Source: Roseomonas sp.
Lineage (GTDB): Bacteria > Pseudomonadota > Alphaproteobacteria > Acetobacterales > Acetobacteraceae
DNA length: 9,037 nt
Direction: 5' to 3'
NCBI GenBank assembly: GCA_020249415.1
Contig: JADCFR010000289.1
Location: 1-9,037, forward strand
The position numbers were made by a program, and so were the translations under genes. The notes under the pieces were generated by a model. That model worked only from the letters and a program-made list of their open reading frames with translations, ran no database searches and had not been told where the DNA came from. Positions within the stretch are counted from its first letter, which is position 1. Every line of letters starts with the position of its first letter. Shown here piece by piece: positions 1 to 6,910 of the stretch.

Positions 1-306
1 CGCACCGCGCGGGCGAAGGGCCTGTCGCGGCTTTCCATTCTGGTGAAGCATGGGTTTCGCAATGCGGCCATTCCGGTGGTCGCCATCGCCGCCGTGCAGC
101 TTGGCTTCATGCTGGGGGGTTCGATTGTGATCGAAACCGTCTTTGCGCTGCATGGCGTTGGCTATCTGGCGTGGGAGAGCATCAGCAAGAACGACTTCCC
201 CGTGGTGCAGGCGGTCGTGCTGGTGCTGGCGCTGATCTATATTGGCTTGACGCTATTATCCGATTTGCTGAATGCCGTGCTCGATCCGCGCCTGAGGTCT
301 GCATGA
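1..306 (+). CDS. dppB: ABC importer permease, DppB/OppB type (3' part only)
   Basis: This is the C-terminal 101 residues of an inner-membrane permease of the peptide/nickel ABC importer class; the start lies left of the window. The reading frame is open from base 1. It begins inside the cytoplasmic EAA loop that docks on the ATPase: RTARAKGLS at residues 1-9, then the KHGFRNAAIPV segment at about 16-26. A hydrophobic segment, the IETVFALHGVGYLAWESI stretch typical of DppB, and a last membrane segment ending in a DPRLR tail follow. The TGA overlaps the ATG of the next permease gene (ATGA, 303-306), so the two are translationally coupled. With DppC it should form the membrane channel. The exact substrate (dipeptide, oligopeptide, glutathione, nickel) cannot be read from the sequence, so the symbol indicates family only. 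Confidence 0.93.
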   Translation, partial: RTARAKGLSRLSILVKHGFRNAAIPVVAIAAVQLGFMLGGSIVIETVFALHGVGYLAWESISKNDFPVVQAVVLVLALIYIGLTLLSDLLNAVLDPRLRSA

Positions 307-1178
307 GTGCGGCATTGCAACCGGCCGGCGCCAGCAATCGGCGGCGCATCTGGCGCAATGCGGGCGCGATTTTGGGTGTGGGCATTGTCGGCTTCGTCAC
401 CTTTGTTGCGATTTTCGCGCCTTGGTTGGCGCCCTATGATCCCTTCACCATTGATCTTGGCAGGCGCGTGATCCCGCCCATGTGGATGGAAGGCGGCACG
501 TCGGCCAATATCCTCGGCACGGATCAATTGGGGCGCGATTACCTGTCGCGGCTGATCTATGGCGCGCGGGTTTCCATGATCATTGGTGTCGCGACCATCA
601 TCACCTCTGGCATTATTGGCACTTTCCTGGGCGTCATGGGCGGCTTCTATGGTGGGCGCGTTGATGATGCGGTGGTCTTTGCCATCACCGCGCGGCTTTC
701 CATTCCTGTGGTGCTGGTGGCCTTGGCTGTGGCTGGGTTTTCGGGGGGCGCCAGCTTCACCATGGTAATCCTGGTGTTAGGGCTATTACTCTGGGATCGT
801 TTTGCCGTTGTGGCGCGGTCCACCACCATGCAAATTCGCAATCTGGATTATGTGGCGGCGGCGCGTTGTGCGGGCTGTTCGCCGATGACCGTGCTGTTCA
901 AGGAAGTGCTGCCCAATATCGCGACCCATCTCGCCGTGGTCGCCACGCTTGAAATGGCGCTCGCCATTCTGCTGGAAGCCGCACTTTCCTTCCTAGGTCT
1001 TGGCGTGCCACCGCCCGAACCCTCCTGGGGGCTGATGATTTCTGAAGCCAAGGAATACATGTTTTTCAGCCCCTGGATCATCATGATCCCCGGCATTGCG
1101 CTGTTCATCCTTGTGCTGGGTGTCAATCTTCTGGGCGATGCTTTGCGCGACATGCTGGGCACGGATCTTTCCCGATGA
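303..1178 (+). CDS. dppC: ABC importer permease, DppC/OppC type
   Basis: Second inner-membrane permease of the importer, 291 residues, normal for DppC. I chose the ATG at 303 because it overlaps the DppB stop, has a GAGGT ribosome site at 294-298, and gives the usual N-terminus: an Arg-rich cytoplasmic stretch (13-18) followed by the first membrane helix (about 20-43). The family hallmark LGTDQLGRDYLSRLIYGAR lies at 71-89. Further helices lie at about 92-115, 124-147, 152-171 and 206-230. The EAA loop (YVAAARCAGCSP, 183-194) contacts the ATPases. The LSFLGLGVPPPEPSWG motif (229-244) and a last helix (about 257-279) complete the fold. An in-frame ORF runs open upstream to 171, but that part overlaps dppB and is not expected to be translated. 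It ends in an ATGA overlap with the first ATPase gene. Its substrate is not determinable from sequence alone. Confidence 0.95.
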   Translation: MSAALQPAGASNRRRIWRNAGAILGVGIVGFVTFVAIFAPWLAPYDPFTIDLGRRVIPPMWMEGGTSANILGTDQLGRDYLSRLIYGARVSMIIGVATIITSGIIGTFLGVMGGFYGGRVDDAVVFAITARLSIPVVLVALAVAGFSGGASFTMVILVLGLLLWDRFAVVARSTTMQIRNLDYVAAARCAGCSPMTVLFKEVLPNIATHLAVVATLEMALAILLEAALSFLGLGVPPPEPSWGLMISEAKEYMFFSPWIIMIPGIALFILVLGVNLLGDALRDMLGTDLSR

Positions 1179-2140
1179 GCGCGCTGCTGGACATTGAAGA
1201 TCTGCGCGTGACCTTCGGCAGCACCGCAGCGGTTCGCGGCATTGCCCTGAAGGTTGAAAAGGGCGAGACCCATTGCCTGGTCGGTGAAAGCGGCTGCGGC
1301 AAATCCGTCACATCACTTGCGGTGATGGGGCTGCTTGCCAAGGGCGGCAAGCGCGAAGCGGCGCGGCTTTCCTTTGCCGGTGATGATATTCGCGATTACG
1401 ATGAAAAGCAGATGTCGCGCCTGCGCGGTGACCGCATGGCAATGATTTTCCAGGAACCCATGACCAGCCTGAACCCAGCCTATACGGTGGGTTCGCAAAT
1501 GACCGAGGTGTTGCGCCGCCATCGCGGCACGCCGCGCGCGCAAGCCGTGGACCGCGCCGTGGAATTGCTGACGCGGGTTGGCATTACCGCCCCCGGCCTC
1601 AGGCTTGGGCAATTTCCACATCAGCTTTCAGGCGGGCTTCGTCAGCGTGTCATGATTGCCATGGCGCTGATGTGCGATCCGGAATTGCTGATTGCCGATG
1701 AACCGACCACCGCGCTTGATGTGACAGTGCAGGCGCAAATCCTGCGCCTACTGGCCGAACTGCAAAAGGATCTTGGCCTTGGCATTCTGCTGATCACGCA
1801 TGATCTTGGCATTGTGGCCCGCGTCGCGGATCGCGTTTCCGTCATGTATGCCGGCGAAGTGGTGGAAAGCGCGCCAACGGCCGAGTTGTTTCGTGCACCG
1901 CGCCACCCCTATACGCGCGGCCTGCTTTCCTGCGTGCCGGTGCCGGGCAAGGTAAAGCGCGATGAACCGCTGGGCTCCATCCCCGGTGTGGTGCCGCGCA
2001 TTCCACCAGGCTTTACCGGCTGCGCCTTTCGAGACCGTTGCAGCTTTGCCGAAGCCACCTGTGCCGGTACCATTCCGCGCCGCAATGTTGGCCCCGCGCA
2101 TGAGATGCTCTGCATCCTGCCGGAAGGGGCCGGCGCATGA
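1175..2140 (+). CDS. dppD: ABC importer ATPase, DppD/OppD type
   Basis: First of two ATP-hydrolysing subunits that power the importer on the cytoplasmic face; 321 residues, normal length. Visible motifs: Walker A GESGCGKS at 37-44, Q-loop Q93 in the [10 protein letters not shown] segment typical of peptide importers, ABC signature LSGGL at 151-155, Walker B LLIADEP at 171-177 (D175, E176), D-loop ALD 180-182, and switch His H209. The fifth signature residue is Leu rather than Gln; this position varies in DppD/OppD proteins, so it is not a defect. The C-terminal peptide-importer domain (HPYTRGLL at 244-251) ends in four cysteines, C283, C289, C296 and C313. This arrangement carries a [4Fe-4S] cluster in structurally characterised Dpp/Opp ATPases. 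No strong ribosome site precedes the start, so translation probably depends on coupling through the ATGA overlap with dppC. Confidence 0.95.
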   Translation: MSALLDIEDLRVTFGSTAAVRGIALKVEKGETHCLVGESGCGKSVTSLAVMGLLAKGGKREAARLSFAGDDIRDYDEKQMSRLRGDRMAMIFQEPMTSLNPAYTVGSQMTEVLRRHRGTPRAQAVDRAVELLTRVGITAPGLRLGQFPHQLSGGLRQRVMIAMALMCDPELLIADEPTTALDVTVQAQILRLLAELQKDLGLGILLITHDLGIVARVADRVSVMYAGEVVESAPTAELFRAPRHPYTRGLLSCVPVPGKVKRDEPLGSIPGVVPRIPPGFTGCAFRDRCSFAEATCAGTIPRRNVGPAHEMLCILPEGAGA

Positions 2141-3090
2141 GCACACCCGCGATTGAAGTGCGCGGCCTGAAGCGCGAATTCCGTGCAAGCCAGGGGCTTT
2201 TCGCGCCGCCGCGCCGTGTGGTGGCCGTTGATGATGTGAGCTTTTCTGTCCCCGCCGGCAGCGTGCTTGGCGTGGTGGGTGAAAGCGGCTGCGGCAAGAC
2301 GACACTCGCGCGCATGATCCTCGGCCTATTGGAGCCAAGCGGCGGTGAGGTTTTGGTCGATGGCAAGCGGCTGGAAGGCATGGATCGTCGCGCGCGCGCC
2401 AGGCTGATCCAGCCCGTATTCCAGGACCCGTTTTCCTCGCTCAATCCGCGCCGGAGGGTGCGCGATATCATCGCCATGCCGCTGGTCGCGCAGGGCAATG
2501 TGACAACCTCGGAAATGGACCGCCGCGTTGCCGAAAGCCTGGAACGTGTGGGGCTTTCCACCGAACAAGGCACGCGCTTCCCATCACAATTATCGGGCGG
2601 GCAGCGCCAACGTGTCGCGATTGCGCGCGCCCTGGTGCTGCGCCCGCGCATCGTTGTTTGCGATGAGCCAACCAGCGCTTTGGATGTTTCGGTGCAGGCG
2701 CAAATCCTCAATCTACTGGCGGAATTGCGGCGCGACCTTGGGCTGACCTATTTGTTCATCAGCCATAATCTTGCGGTGGTGGAACATGTCGCGAGTGAAG
2801 TCGCTGTCATGTATCTGGGCCGTATCGTGGAAAAGCGCGAAAGTGAGGCGCTGTTCCGTGATCCGCGCCACCCCTATACGCGGGCGCTATTGGATAGCGT
2901 GCTGACGCCTGAACCGGGGCTTGGCGTGCCGGATGTTGGGCTTGGCGATATCATGCCCGACCCCGCGAATATCCCGCCCGGCTGCCGCTTTCATCCCCGC
3001 TGCCCGGCCTGTTTTGCGCCCTGTACTGCGACAGCGCCGCGCATGACCAGCCTGGAAGATGGGCTGGTGGAATGCCATTTGGCGGGTTGA
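2137..3090 (+). CDS. dppF: ABC importer ATPase, DppF/OppF type
   Basis: Second ATPase subunit, expected to pair with the preceding one; 317 residues. The ATG overlaps the previous stop and has a good ribosome site (GGAAGGGG, 2122-2129, 7 bases upstream). The N-terminus has the DppF-style insertion before the Walker A motif (FRASQGLFAPPRRVVAVDDVSF, about 15-36). Walker A GESGCGKT is at 48-55, Q-loop Q96 in FQDPFSSLNPR, signature LSGGQRQR at 152-159, Walker B VVCDEP at 173-178, D-loop ALD at 181-183 and switch His H210. The C-terminal domain has HPYTRALL (245-252) and cysteines C283, C289, C296 and C313. These have exactly the same spacing as in the partner ATPase, plus an extra C292. It is the last gene of this plus-strand operon; the only hairpin behind it has its T-run on the opposite strand. 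Confidence 0.95.
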   Translation: MSTPAIEVRGLKREFRASQGLFAPPRRVVAVDDVSFSVPAGSVLGVVGESGCGKTTLARMILGLLEPSGGEVLVDGKRLEGMDRRARARLIQPVFQDPFSSLNPRRRVRDIIAMPLVAQGNVTTSEMDRRVAESLERVGLSTEQGTRFPSQLSGGQRQRVAIARALVLRPRIVVCDEPTSALDVSVQAQILNLLAELRRDLGLTYLFISHNLAVVEHVASEVAVMYLGRIVEKRESEALFRDPRHPYTRALLDSVLTPEPGLGVPDVGLGDIMPDPANIPPGCRFHPRCPACFAPCTATAPRMTSLEDGLVECHLAG

Positions 3091-3099
3091 ACGCGAAAT

Positions 3100-3131
3100 A
3101 AAAAAACCCCGCCCGGCATGACCGAGCGGGG
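3100..3131 (-). terminator. Rho-independent terminator of the solute-binding protein gene
   Basis: The left arm ccccgcccgg (3107-3116) and right arm ccgagcgggg (3122-3131) pair over 10 positions with one mismatch around a 5-base loop (catga). Read on the minus strand, the stem is followed directly by seven T (3106 to 3100) and then ATTTC. It lies 22 bases beyond the minus-strand stop at 3154. On the plus strand no T-run follows (CTTAGCG), so it should stop plus-strand transcripts from dppF only weakly, although the hairpin may still protect their 3' end. Confidence 0.85.
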
Positions 3132-3153
3132 CTTAGCGGGAATGCGCTTCCCC

Positions 3154-4701
3154 TTACTTCCACTTCGACAAATAGAAGCGCGGCAGCTCATCCGCATAGG
3201 CCTTGAATTCCAATTGCCGCTGGAAGGCATAGGTGCTGACGTAGGTGTGCAGCGGCACGAAATAGGCTTGCTCAGTAATGCGCTTGATCGCCGCGTCATA
3301 GGCACGCTTACGCACCGCCTCATCGGAGGAACTGCCGCCCTGATTTACCAAGTCAATCACCTGCTGATCGCGCGCGTAATCCTCATTCCCGCCCGCGAAC
3401 CATTGCGGCAGGAAGGCCGAGACGTCATTGATCGAAAAACTACCCCAGCTTCCCATGGCGAGCGTCAATTCGCCGCGCTGTGAGCGTTGGATCTGCGCCG
3501 CCACCTGCATCAGGTTCAGGCGCGCACGAATGCCAACCGCTTGCAGGTAATTCTGCACCGCTTCCGACCATTGCCGTGGCTGGACATAGGAAGTGAGCTC
3601 GACGTCAAAGCCATTCGGGAAGCCCGCCTCGGCCAGCAATTGCCGCGCTTTGGCCGGGTTGTATTCATACTGTACGGCAACATCGCCATTGCAGCCGAAT
3701 TGCGATGGGTAGCAGGGCGCAGGTGGCACGCGCGAACCGCCGGTGACCAGCTTTTCCGCCATGGCTTGCCGGTCAATGGCATGGAAGATTGCCTGTCGCA
3801 CCTTAAGGTGCGTCATAGGATTGCCCGCGCCAGTTCGCCCCGCCGCATCCATGCCAAGATAGCCGACGCGCATGGATTCCTGTTGTACCGCCTGCAGGAA
3901 GGGCAAGCGATTCACGTTGGCGATATTGTCTGGATTCATGTTCCAGATCCAATCCACGCGCTGCGCCAGCAATTCGGTCAATTCGGTGGCGGCATCGGAA
4001 AGATAGCGCGCGGTAATGCGCTGAATGGCCGGCCGCCCCTTGGGGCCACCCTGGTAATAGCCATCGAAGCGTTCGTATTCGACCCCGTTCGAAACATCCA
4101 CCTTCGTAAAACGATACGGTCCGGTGCTGATCGGCATACGGGAAAAACCATCCGGCCCCACACGTTCGCGGTAAGCCTTGGGCCAGATCGGTGTGACCAT
4201 CGCCAAATAATCCAGCGCGGCAGGGTTGGGGCGCTTCATCTTGATGCGCACCGTATTGGCATCGAGCTTCTCCGCGCCCTCGATCCAGGAATAATTCCCG
4301 GGCGTGGAAAGCCGCCCGCCCAATTCGGCGATGCCGTTCATGGTATAGACAACATCATCGGCGCCGAAATCGCTGCCATCATGGAACTTCACGCCTGGGC
4401 GGATCTTGAAATCAATCGCGTTATTGCCCTGCCAGGCCCATTCGGTCGCCAGTGCGGGGACATTGCGGAAAGTGTCGGGATCACGATGCACCAGCCCATC
4501 CATGGCTTGGTGCGCAATGATGATGCCGGTGCGCTGGCTGTTGAAATAGGGGTCGATATTTGGCACGGCGTCGCGGAAGGCGACGCGCAGTGTATTGGCG
4601 CTGCGCTGCGCCATCACCGGCCCGGCGCCAATGCCGGTTAGTGCCAACCCGCCGGCGGCAGCGGCCACACCCTGCCCCAGGCCTCGTCTGCTGATCTTCA
4701 T
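3154..4701 (-). CDS. Periplasmic solute-binding protein, family 5 (DppA/OppA type)
   Basis: Captures the ligand in the periplasm and hands it to a peptide/nickel-class ABC importer, very probably the one encoded convergently at 1-3090. It has 515 residues, normal for the family. The N-terminus is a twin-arginine-type export signal: SRRGLG at 4-9, a hydrophobic Ala/Gly stretch at 11-27, and a likely cleavage after A31 (VMA). There is no lipobox Cys, so the mature protein should be soluble. The family-5 hallmark lies at about 84-120 (LATEWAW, FKIRPGVKFHDGSDFGADDVVYTM). YNPAKARQLLAEAGFPNGF in the C-terminal half is also typical. The ATG has a clear ribosome site (AGGGAG on the minus strand, 4710-4715, 8 bases upstream). 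The ligand cannot be named; homologs bind dipeptides, oligopeptides, glutathione, nickel complexes or opines. It may be read from the Bug genes upstream, since I find no convincing promoter in the 70-base gap. Confidence 0.93.
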   Translation of the reverse strand: MKISRRGLGQGVAAAAGGLALTGIGAGPVMAQRSANTLRVAFRDAVPNIDPYFNSQRTGIIIAHQAMDGLVHRDPDTFRNVPALATEWAWQGNNAIDFKIRPGVKFHDGSDFGADDVVYTMNGIAELGGRLSTPGNYSWIEGAEKLDANTVRIKMKRPNPAALDYLAMVTPIWPKAYRERVGPDGFSRMPISTGPYRFTKVDVSNGVEYERFDGYYQGGPKGRPAIQRITARYLSDAATELTELLAQRVDWIWNMNPDNIANVNRLPFLQAVQQESMRVGYLGMDAAGRTGAGNPMTHLKVRQAIFHAIDRQAMAEKLVTGGSRVPPAPCYPSQFGCNGDVAVQYEYNPAKARQLLAEAGFPNGFDVELTSYVQPRQWSEAVQNYLQAVGIRARLNLMQVAAQIQRSQRGELTLAMGSWGSFSINDVSAFLPQWFAGGNEDYARDQQVIDLVNQGGSSSDEAVRKRAYDAAIKRITEQAYFVPLHTYVSTYAFQRQLEFKAYADELPRFYLSKWK

Positions 4702-4743
4702 CTCAATTTCTCCCTGCTGATAAGGACAAGACTAGAGATAAGG

Positions 4744-4767
4744 GCGGGGCGCCGGCAAGCGCCCCGT
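4744..4767 (-). terminator. GC-rich hairpin after Bug gene A, possible attenuator
   Basis: The arms cggggcgc (4745-4752) and gcgccccg (4759-4766) pair perfectly over 8 bp around a 6-base loop, with one extra G-U pair outside. The hairpin begins five bases past the minus-strand stop at 4772. On the minus strand it is followed by CCCTTATCTC, which has no real T-run. It may therefore only reduce read-through into the solute-binding protein gene, or stabilise the upstream mRNA, rather than terminate fully. Confidence 0.45.
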
Positions 4768-4771
4768 GCCA

Positions 4772-5779
4772 TCAATCCACCGTGGCGCCGGAAACCCGCA
4801 CCACCTCAGCCCATTTGGTGATCTCACTCCGGATGAAGGCCTCAAAAGCCTCGGGGCTGGTGCCGCCGGCTGGCGTCAGCGCAGGCGGTGCGCCGCCAAG
4901 CTCCGCAATACGCGCGATATAGCCAGGGTCGCGCGTAATCGCATCAATCTCCGCCCCCAGCCTTTCAATGATCGGGCGAGGGGTGCGGGCTGGCGCCTGT
5001 ACGCCGAACCAGGCGGTCGCTTCAAAATCACGAATGCCCGCTTCCGCGAGTGTCGGCACATCCGGCAGCGCTGATGTCCGTACATTGCTGGTCACGGCCA
5101 AGGCGCGCAGCCGCCCATCGCGAATATGGCCAATGCAGCTTGGCATATTGTCGCACCCGGATTCGAGCCGCCCTGCCACAACCTCCACCAGCATCGGCCC
5201 TGCACCGCGGAAGGGCACATGCATGATATCCGTGCCGCTGCGCAGCTTGAACATTTCCATGGTCATATGCGGCGAACCGCCAGACCCGCTGCTGCCGTAA
5301 TTGAGCCTGCCCGGATTGGCCTTGGCACCGGCGATCAGGTCGCTCACGCTGCGATAGGGCGAATTGGCCGGGACGAAAACCACATTCGGCACCCGGATCG
5401 CGAGGCCGACGGCGGCCAAATCCTCGGGCTTGAAGGTCATGCGCGCACCCCAGAGCGAGTAATTGATCGCTGCGGTGGAGATGGTGCACATCACCAGCGT
5501 ATAGCCATCCGGTTCCGACCGGGCGACCATTTCGGCGCCCAGATTCCCCGTGGCGCCGGCACGGTTTTCGACAATGACGGGTTGCCCAAGCCGCGCGGCC
5601 AGGCGTTCCGCCAGGATACGCCCGGAGATATCAGTGGTGCCGGCGGGCGGGAAGGGGATCACCAGCCGCACGGGGCGCGTCGGGAAGGCCTGGGCGCGGG
5701 CAATGCCAGGCGCGTACAGCGCGCCGGCCATGCCGGCCAGGATGATGCGGCGGCCCAGCAGGGCGTTGTTCTTGGTCAT
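4772..5779 (-). CDS. Tripartite tricarboxylate transporter receptor, Bug/TctC family (paralog A)
   Basis: Periplasmic extracytoplasmic receptor of the Bug (TctC) family, which binds small carboxylates and related metabolites for TctAB-type secondary transporters or for sensing. It has 335 residues from the chosen start. The ORF is open 45 bases further up (to 5824), but the ATG at 5779 is preferred: it has a GAGGAA ribosome site 6 bases upstream, and the longer form would add a non-signal-like stretch inside the neighbouring gene. The signal peptide runs over about 1-30 (GRR at 9-11, hydrophobic core, ARA before Q30). Family motifs: RLVIPFPPAGTTD (38-50), the first ligand loop; VENRAGATGN (70-79); LNYGSSGSGGSPH (159-171), the second ligand loop; and HVPFRG (187-192). 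It starts ten bases after the stop of paralog B, so the two are co-transcribed. No TctA/TctB gene is visible. The ligand is unknown. Confidence 0.92.
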   Translation of the reverse strand: MTKNNALLGRRIILAGMAGALYAPGIARAQAFPTRPVRLVIPFPPAGTTDISGRILAERLAARLGQPVIVENRAGATGNLGAEMVARSEPDGYTLVMCTISTAAINYSLWGARMTFKPEDLAAVGLAIRVPNVVFVPANSPYRSVSDLIAGAKANPGRLNYGSSGSGGSPHMTMEMFKLRSGTDIMHVPFRGAGPMLVEVVAGRLESGCDNMPSCIGHIRDGRLRALAVTSNVRTSALPDVPTLAEAGIRDFEATAWFGVQAPARTPRPIIERLGAEIDAITRDPGYIARIAELGGAPPALTPAGGTSPEAFEAFIRSEITKWAEVVRVSGATVD

Positions 5780-5785
5780 GTTCTG

Positions 5786-5791
5786 TTCCTC
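5786..5791 (-). promoter_or_regulatory. Ribosome site of Bug gene A, overlapping the stop of gene B
   Basis: On the minus strand, GAGGAA lies 6 bases before the ATG at 5779, and its first two bases belong to the TGA stop of the preceding gene (5790-5792). This decides the start of paralog A and suggests termination-reinitiation coupling between the two receptors. Confidence 0.75.
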
Positions 5792-6776
5792 ATTCCACAC
5801 GAATATCGGCTTGGCGTACCACATCGGCCCAGCGCGTCACTTCGGCGCGCATGAAGGCGGCGAAGCTTTCCGGGCTGGAACCGCCATCGGGTGTCAGGCG
5901 CGGCGGATCCGCACCAAAAGCCGCGATGCGGGCGCGGAAATCGGCATCCTTGCCGATCGCGTCCAATTCTGCACCCAGCCGGGCAATGATCGGGGCCGGG
6001 GTGGCGCCCGGCGCCAGCACGCCGAACCAGGCGGTCGCCTCAAAACCCGGCATGCCCTGTTCGGCAACCGTCGGCACATCCGGCAGCACGGCGCTGCGCT
6101 GCGCCCCGGTGACGCCAATGGCGCGGATTTTTCCATCACGGATGAAAGCGAGCGCGGAGGGGATATTGTCCATGCCAAGTTCAATCCGTTCCGCGACCAT
6201 TTCGGTCAGCATGGGGGCAGAGCCGCGGAAGGGCACATGGGTGATCTGAATACCCTGGGCGAGGCGAATCTGCTCAATCACCACATGGGGGGAAGTGGCG
6301 ATGCCGGCTGTGCCGTAATTCAGCCCACCGGGCTTGGCCTTCGCCTCCCGCGTCATGTCGGCAAGCGTGCGGATAGGCATGCGATTGTCCGCCATCAGCA
6401 CATTCGGCACGCGGCACATCAGGCCAACCGCGGCCAGATCCTCGGGCTTGAAAGGCATGCGATTGCCGAAAACGGCGAAATTGATCGCCCCGGTGCCGAT
6501 GGTGGTCAGCAGCAGCGTATGGCCATCGGGTTCCGACCGCGCGACGAATTCACCGCCGACATTGCCCGAAGCGCCGGGGCGGTTATCCACCACCACCTGC
6601 TGATTGAGCCGGGCGGAAAGACGCTCGGCGGTCAGTCGCCCAACCAGATCCGTGGTGCCGGCGGGGGTGAAGGGGATGACCAGGCGGATGGGCCGGTTGG
6701 AAAGCCCCTGCGCCAGGGCGGGCAGGGGCAGGGCGGCGCCGAGCGATAGCGCGCCCAGGCTGCGGCGGGTGATCAT
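5790..6776 (-). CDS. Tripartite tricarboxylate transporter receptor, Bug/TctC family (paralog B)
   Basis: Second Bug/TctC-family periplasmic receptor, first in its transcript; 328 residues. The ORF is open to an ATG at 6800, but that start has no ribosome site. The ATG at 6776 has GGGAGG 7 bases upstream and gives a clean twin-arginine-type signal: TRRSLG at 3-8, hydrophobic 9-22, LALAQ-like end at 21-23. Motifs: RLVIPFTPAGTTD (31-43), VDNRPGASGN (63-72), LNYGTAGIATSPH (152-164), HVPFRG (180-185), and the LPDVPTVAEQG (231-241) and EATAWFG (246-252) stretches common in the family. Its mature part aligns with paralog A without gaps over 301 residues at about 59% identity by my count. The differences are concentrated in the 128-180 region around the second ligand loop, so the two may bind different ligands. 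The ligand and any partner transporter are unknown. Confidence 0.92.
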   Translation of the reverse strand: MITRRSLGALSLGAALPLPALAQGLSNRPIRLVIPFTPAGTTDLVGRLTAERLSARLNQQVVVDNRPGASGNVGGEFVARSEPDGHTLLLTTIGTGAINFAVFGNRMPFKPEDLAAVGLMCRVPNVLMADNRMPIRTLADMTREAKAKPGGLNYGTAGIATSPHVVIEQIRLAQGIQITHVPFRGSAPMLTEMVAERIELGMDNIPSALAFIRDGKIRAIGVTGAQRSAVLPDVPTVAEQGMPGFEATAWFGVLAPGATPAPIIARLGAELDAIGKDADFRARIAAFGADPPRLTPDGGSSPESFAAFMRAEVTRWADVVRQADIRVE

Positions 6777-6783
6777 GGTTTTG

Positions 6784-6789
6784 CCTCCC
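6784..6789 (-). promoter_or_regulatory. Ribosome site of Bug gene B
   Basis: GGGAGG on the minus strand, 7 bases before the ATG at 6776. It favours this start over the in-frame ATG at 6800, which is preceded by CCCTCA and has no comparable site. Confidence 0.75.
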
Positions 6790-6855
6790 GGAAATTCCAT
6801 TGAGGGTCAAAGTGGCCCGTGAACCACGCCAGATCAACCCATTTCCACCCCGGTT

Positions 6856-6883
6856 TTGGCTTCCCCGATTCGCCCCCTATGAT
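6856..6883 (+). promoter_or_regulatory. Candidate sigma-70-type promoter of the glucan exporter
   Basis: TTGGCT (6856-6861) is followed after 16 bases by TATGAT (6878-6883). The -35 matches 4 of 6 and the -10 matches 5 of 6 of the consensus. Transcription would start near 6890, giving a leader of about 20 bases before the ATG at 6911. It lies in the 134-base divergent region; I found no equally good promoter there for the Bug genes on the minus strand. It rests on pattern matching only. Confidence 0.45.
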
Positions 6884-6910
6884 GCAGGCGTTTCATGGGC
6901 GGCGGGGGCG

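Noticed and set aside
1075..1089. Inverted repeat ggatca-tca-tgatcc
   Set aside because: It lies within the dppC coding sequence for a membrane helix (WIIMIP). The codons explain it, and it matches no known operator placement.
1748..2711. Minus-strand ORFs of about 196 and 232 codons opposite the ATPase genes
   Set aside because: They are antisense shadows of DppD and DppF, whose Walker, signature and Cys motifs are intact on the plus strand.
3487..4641. Plus-strand ORF of 384 codons lying inside the binding-protein gene
   Set aside because: It is antisense to a clear family-5 binding protein. Its translation is rich in His, Arg, Gly and Ile with no recognisable domain, and no ribosome site supports its start. 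Long antisense frames are common in GC-rich genes.
5550..6749. Plus-strand ORF of 399 codons opposite the two Bug genes
   Set aside because: It spans both receptor genes in antisense and has low-complexity Gly/Arg/His composition and no motif. It is a by-product of the codon pattern of the two paralogs.
6805..6810. TTGACC on the minus strand as a -35 element for the Bug operon
   Set aside because: A -10 at the proper distance would fall in the ribosome site (GAGGCA), leaving no room for a leader.
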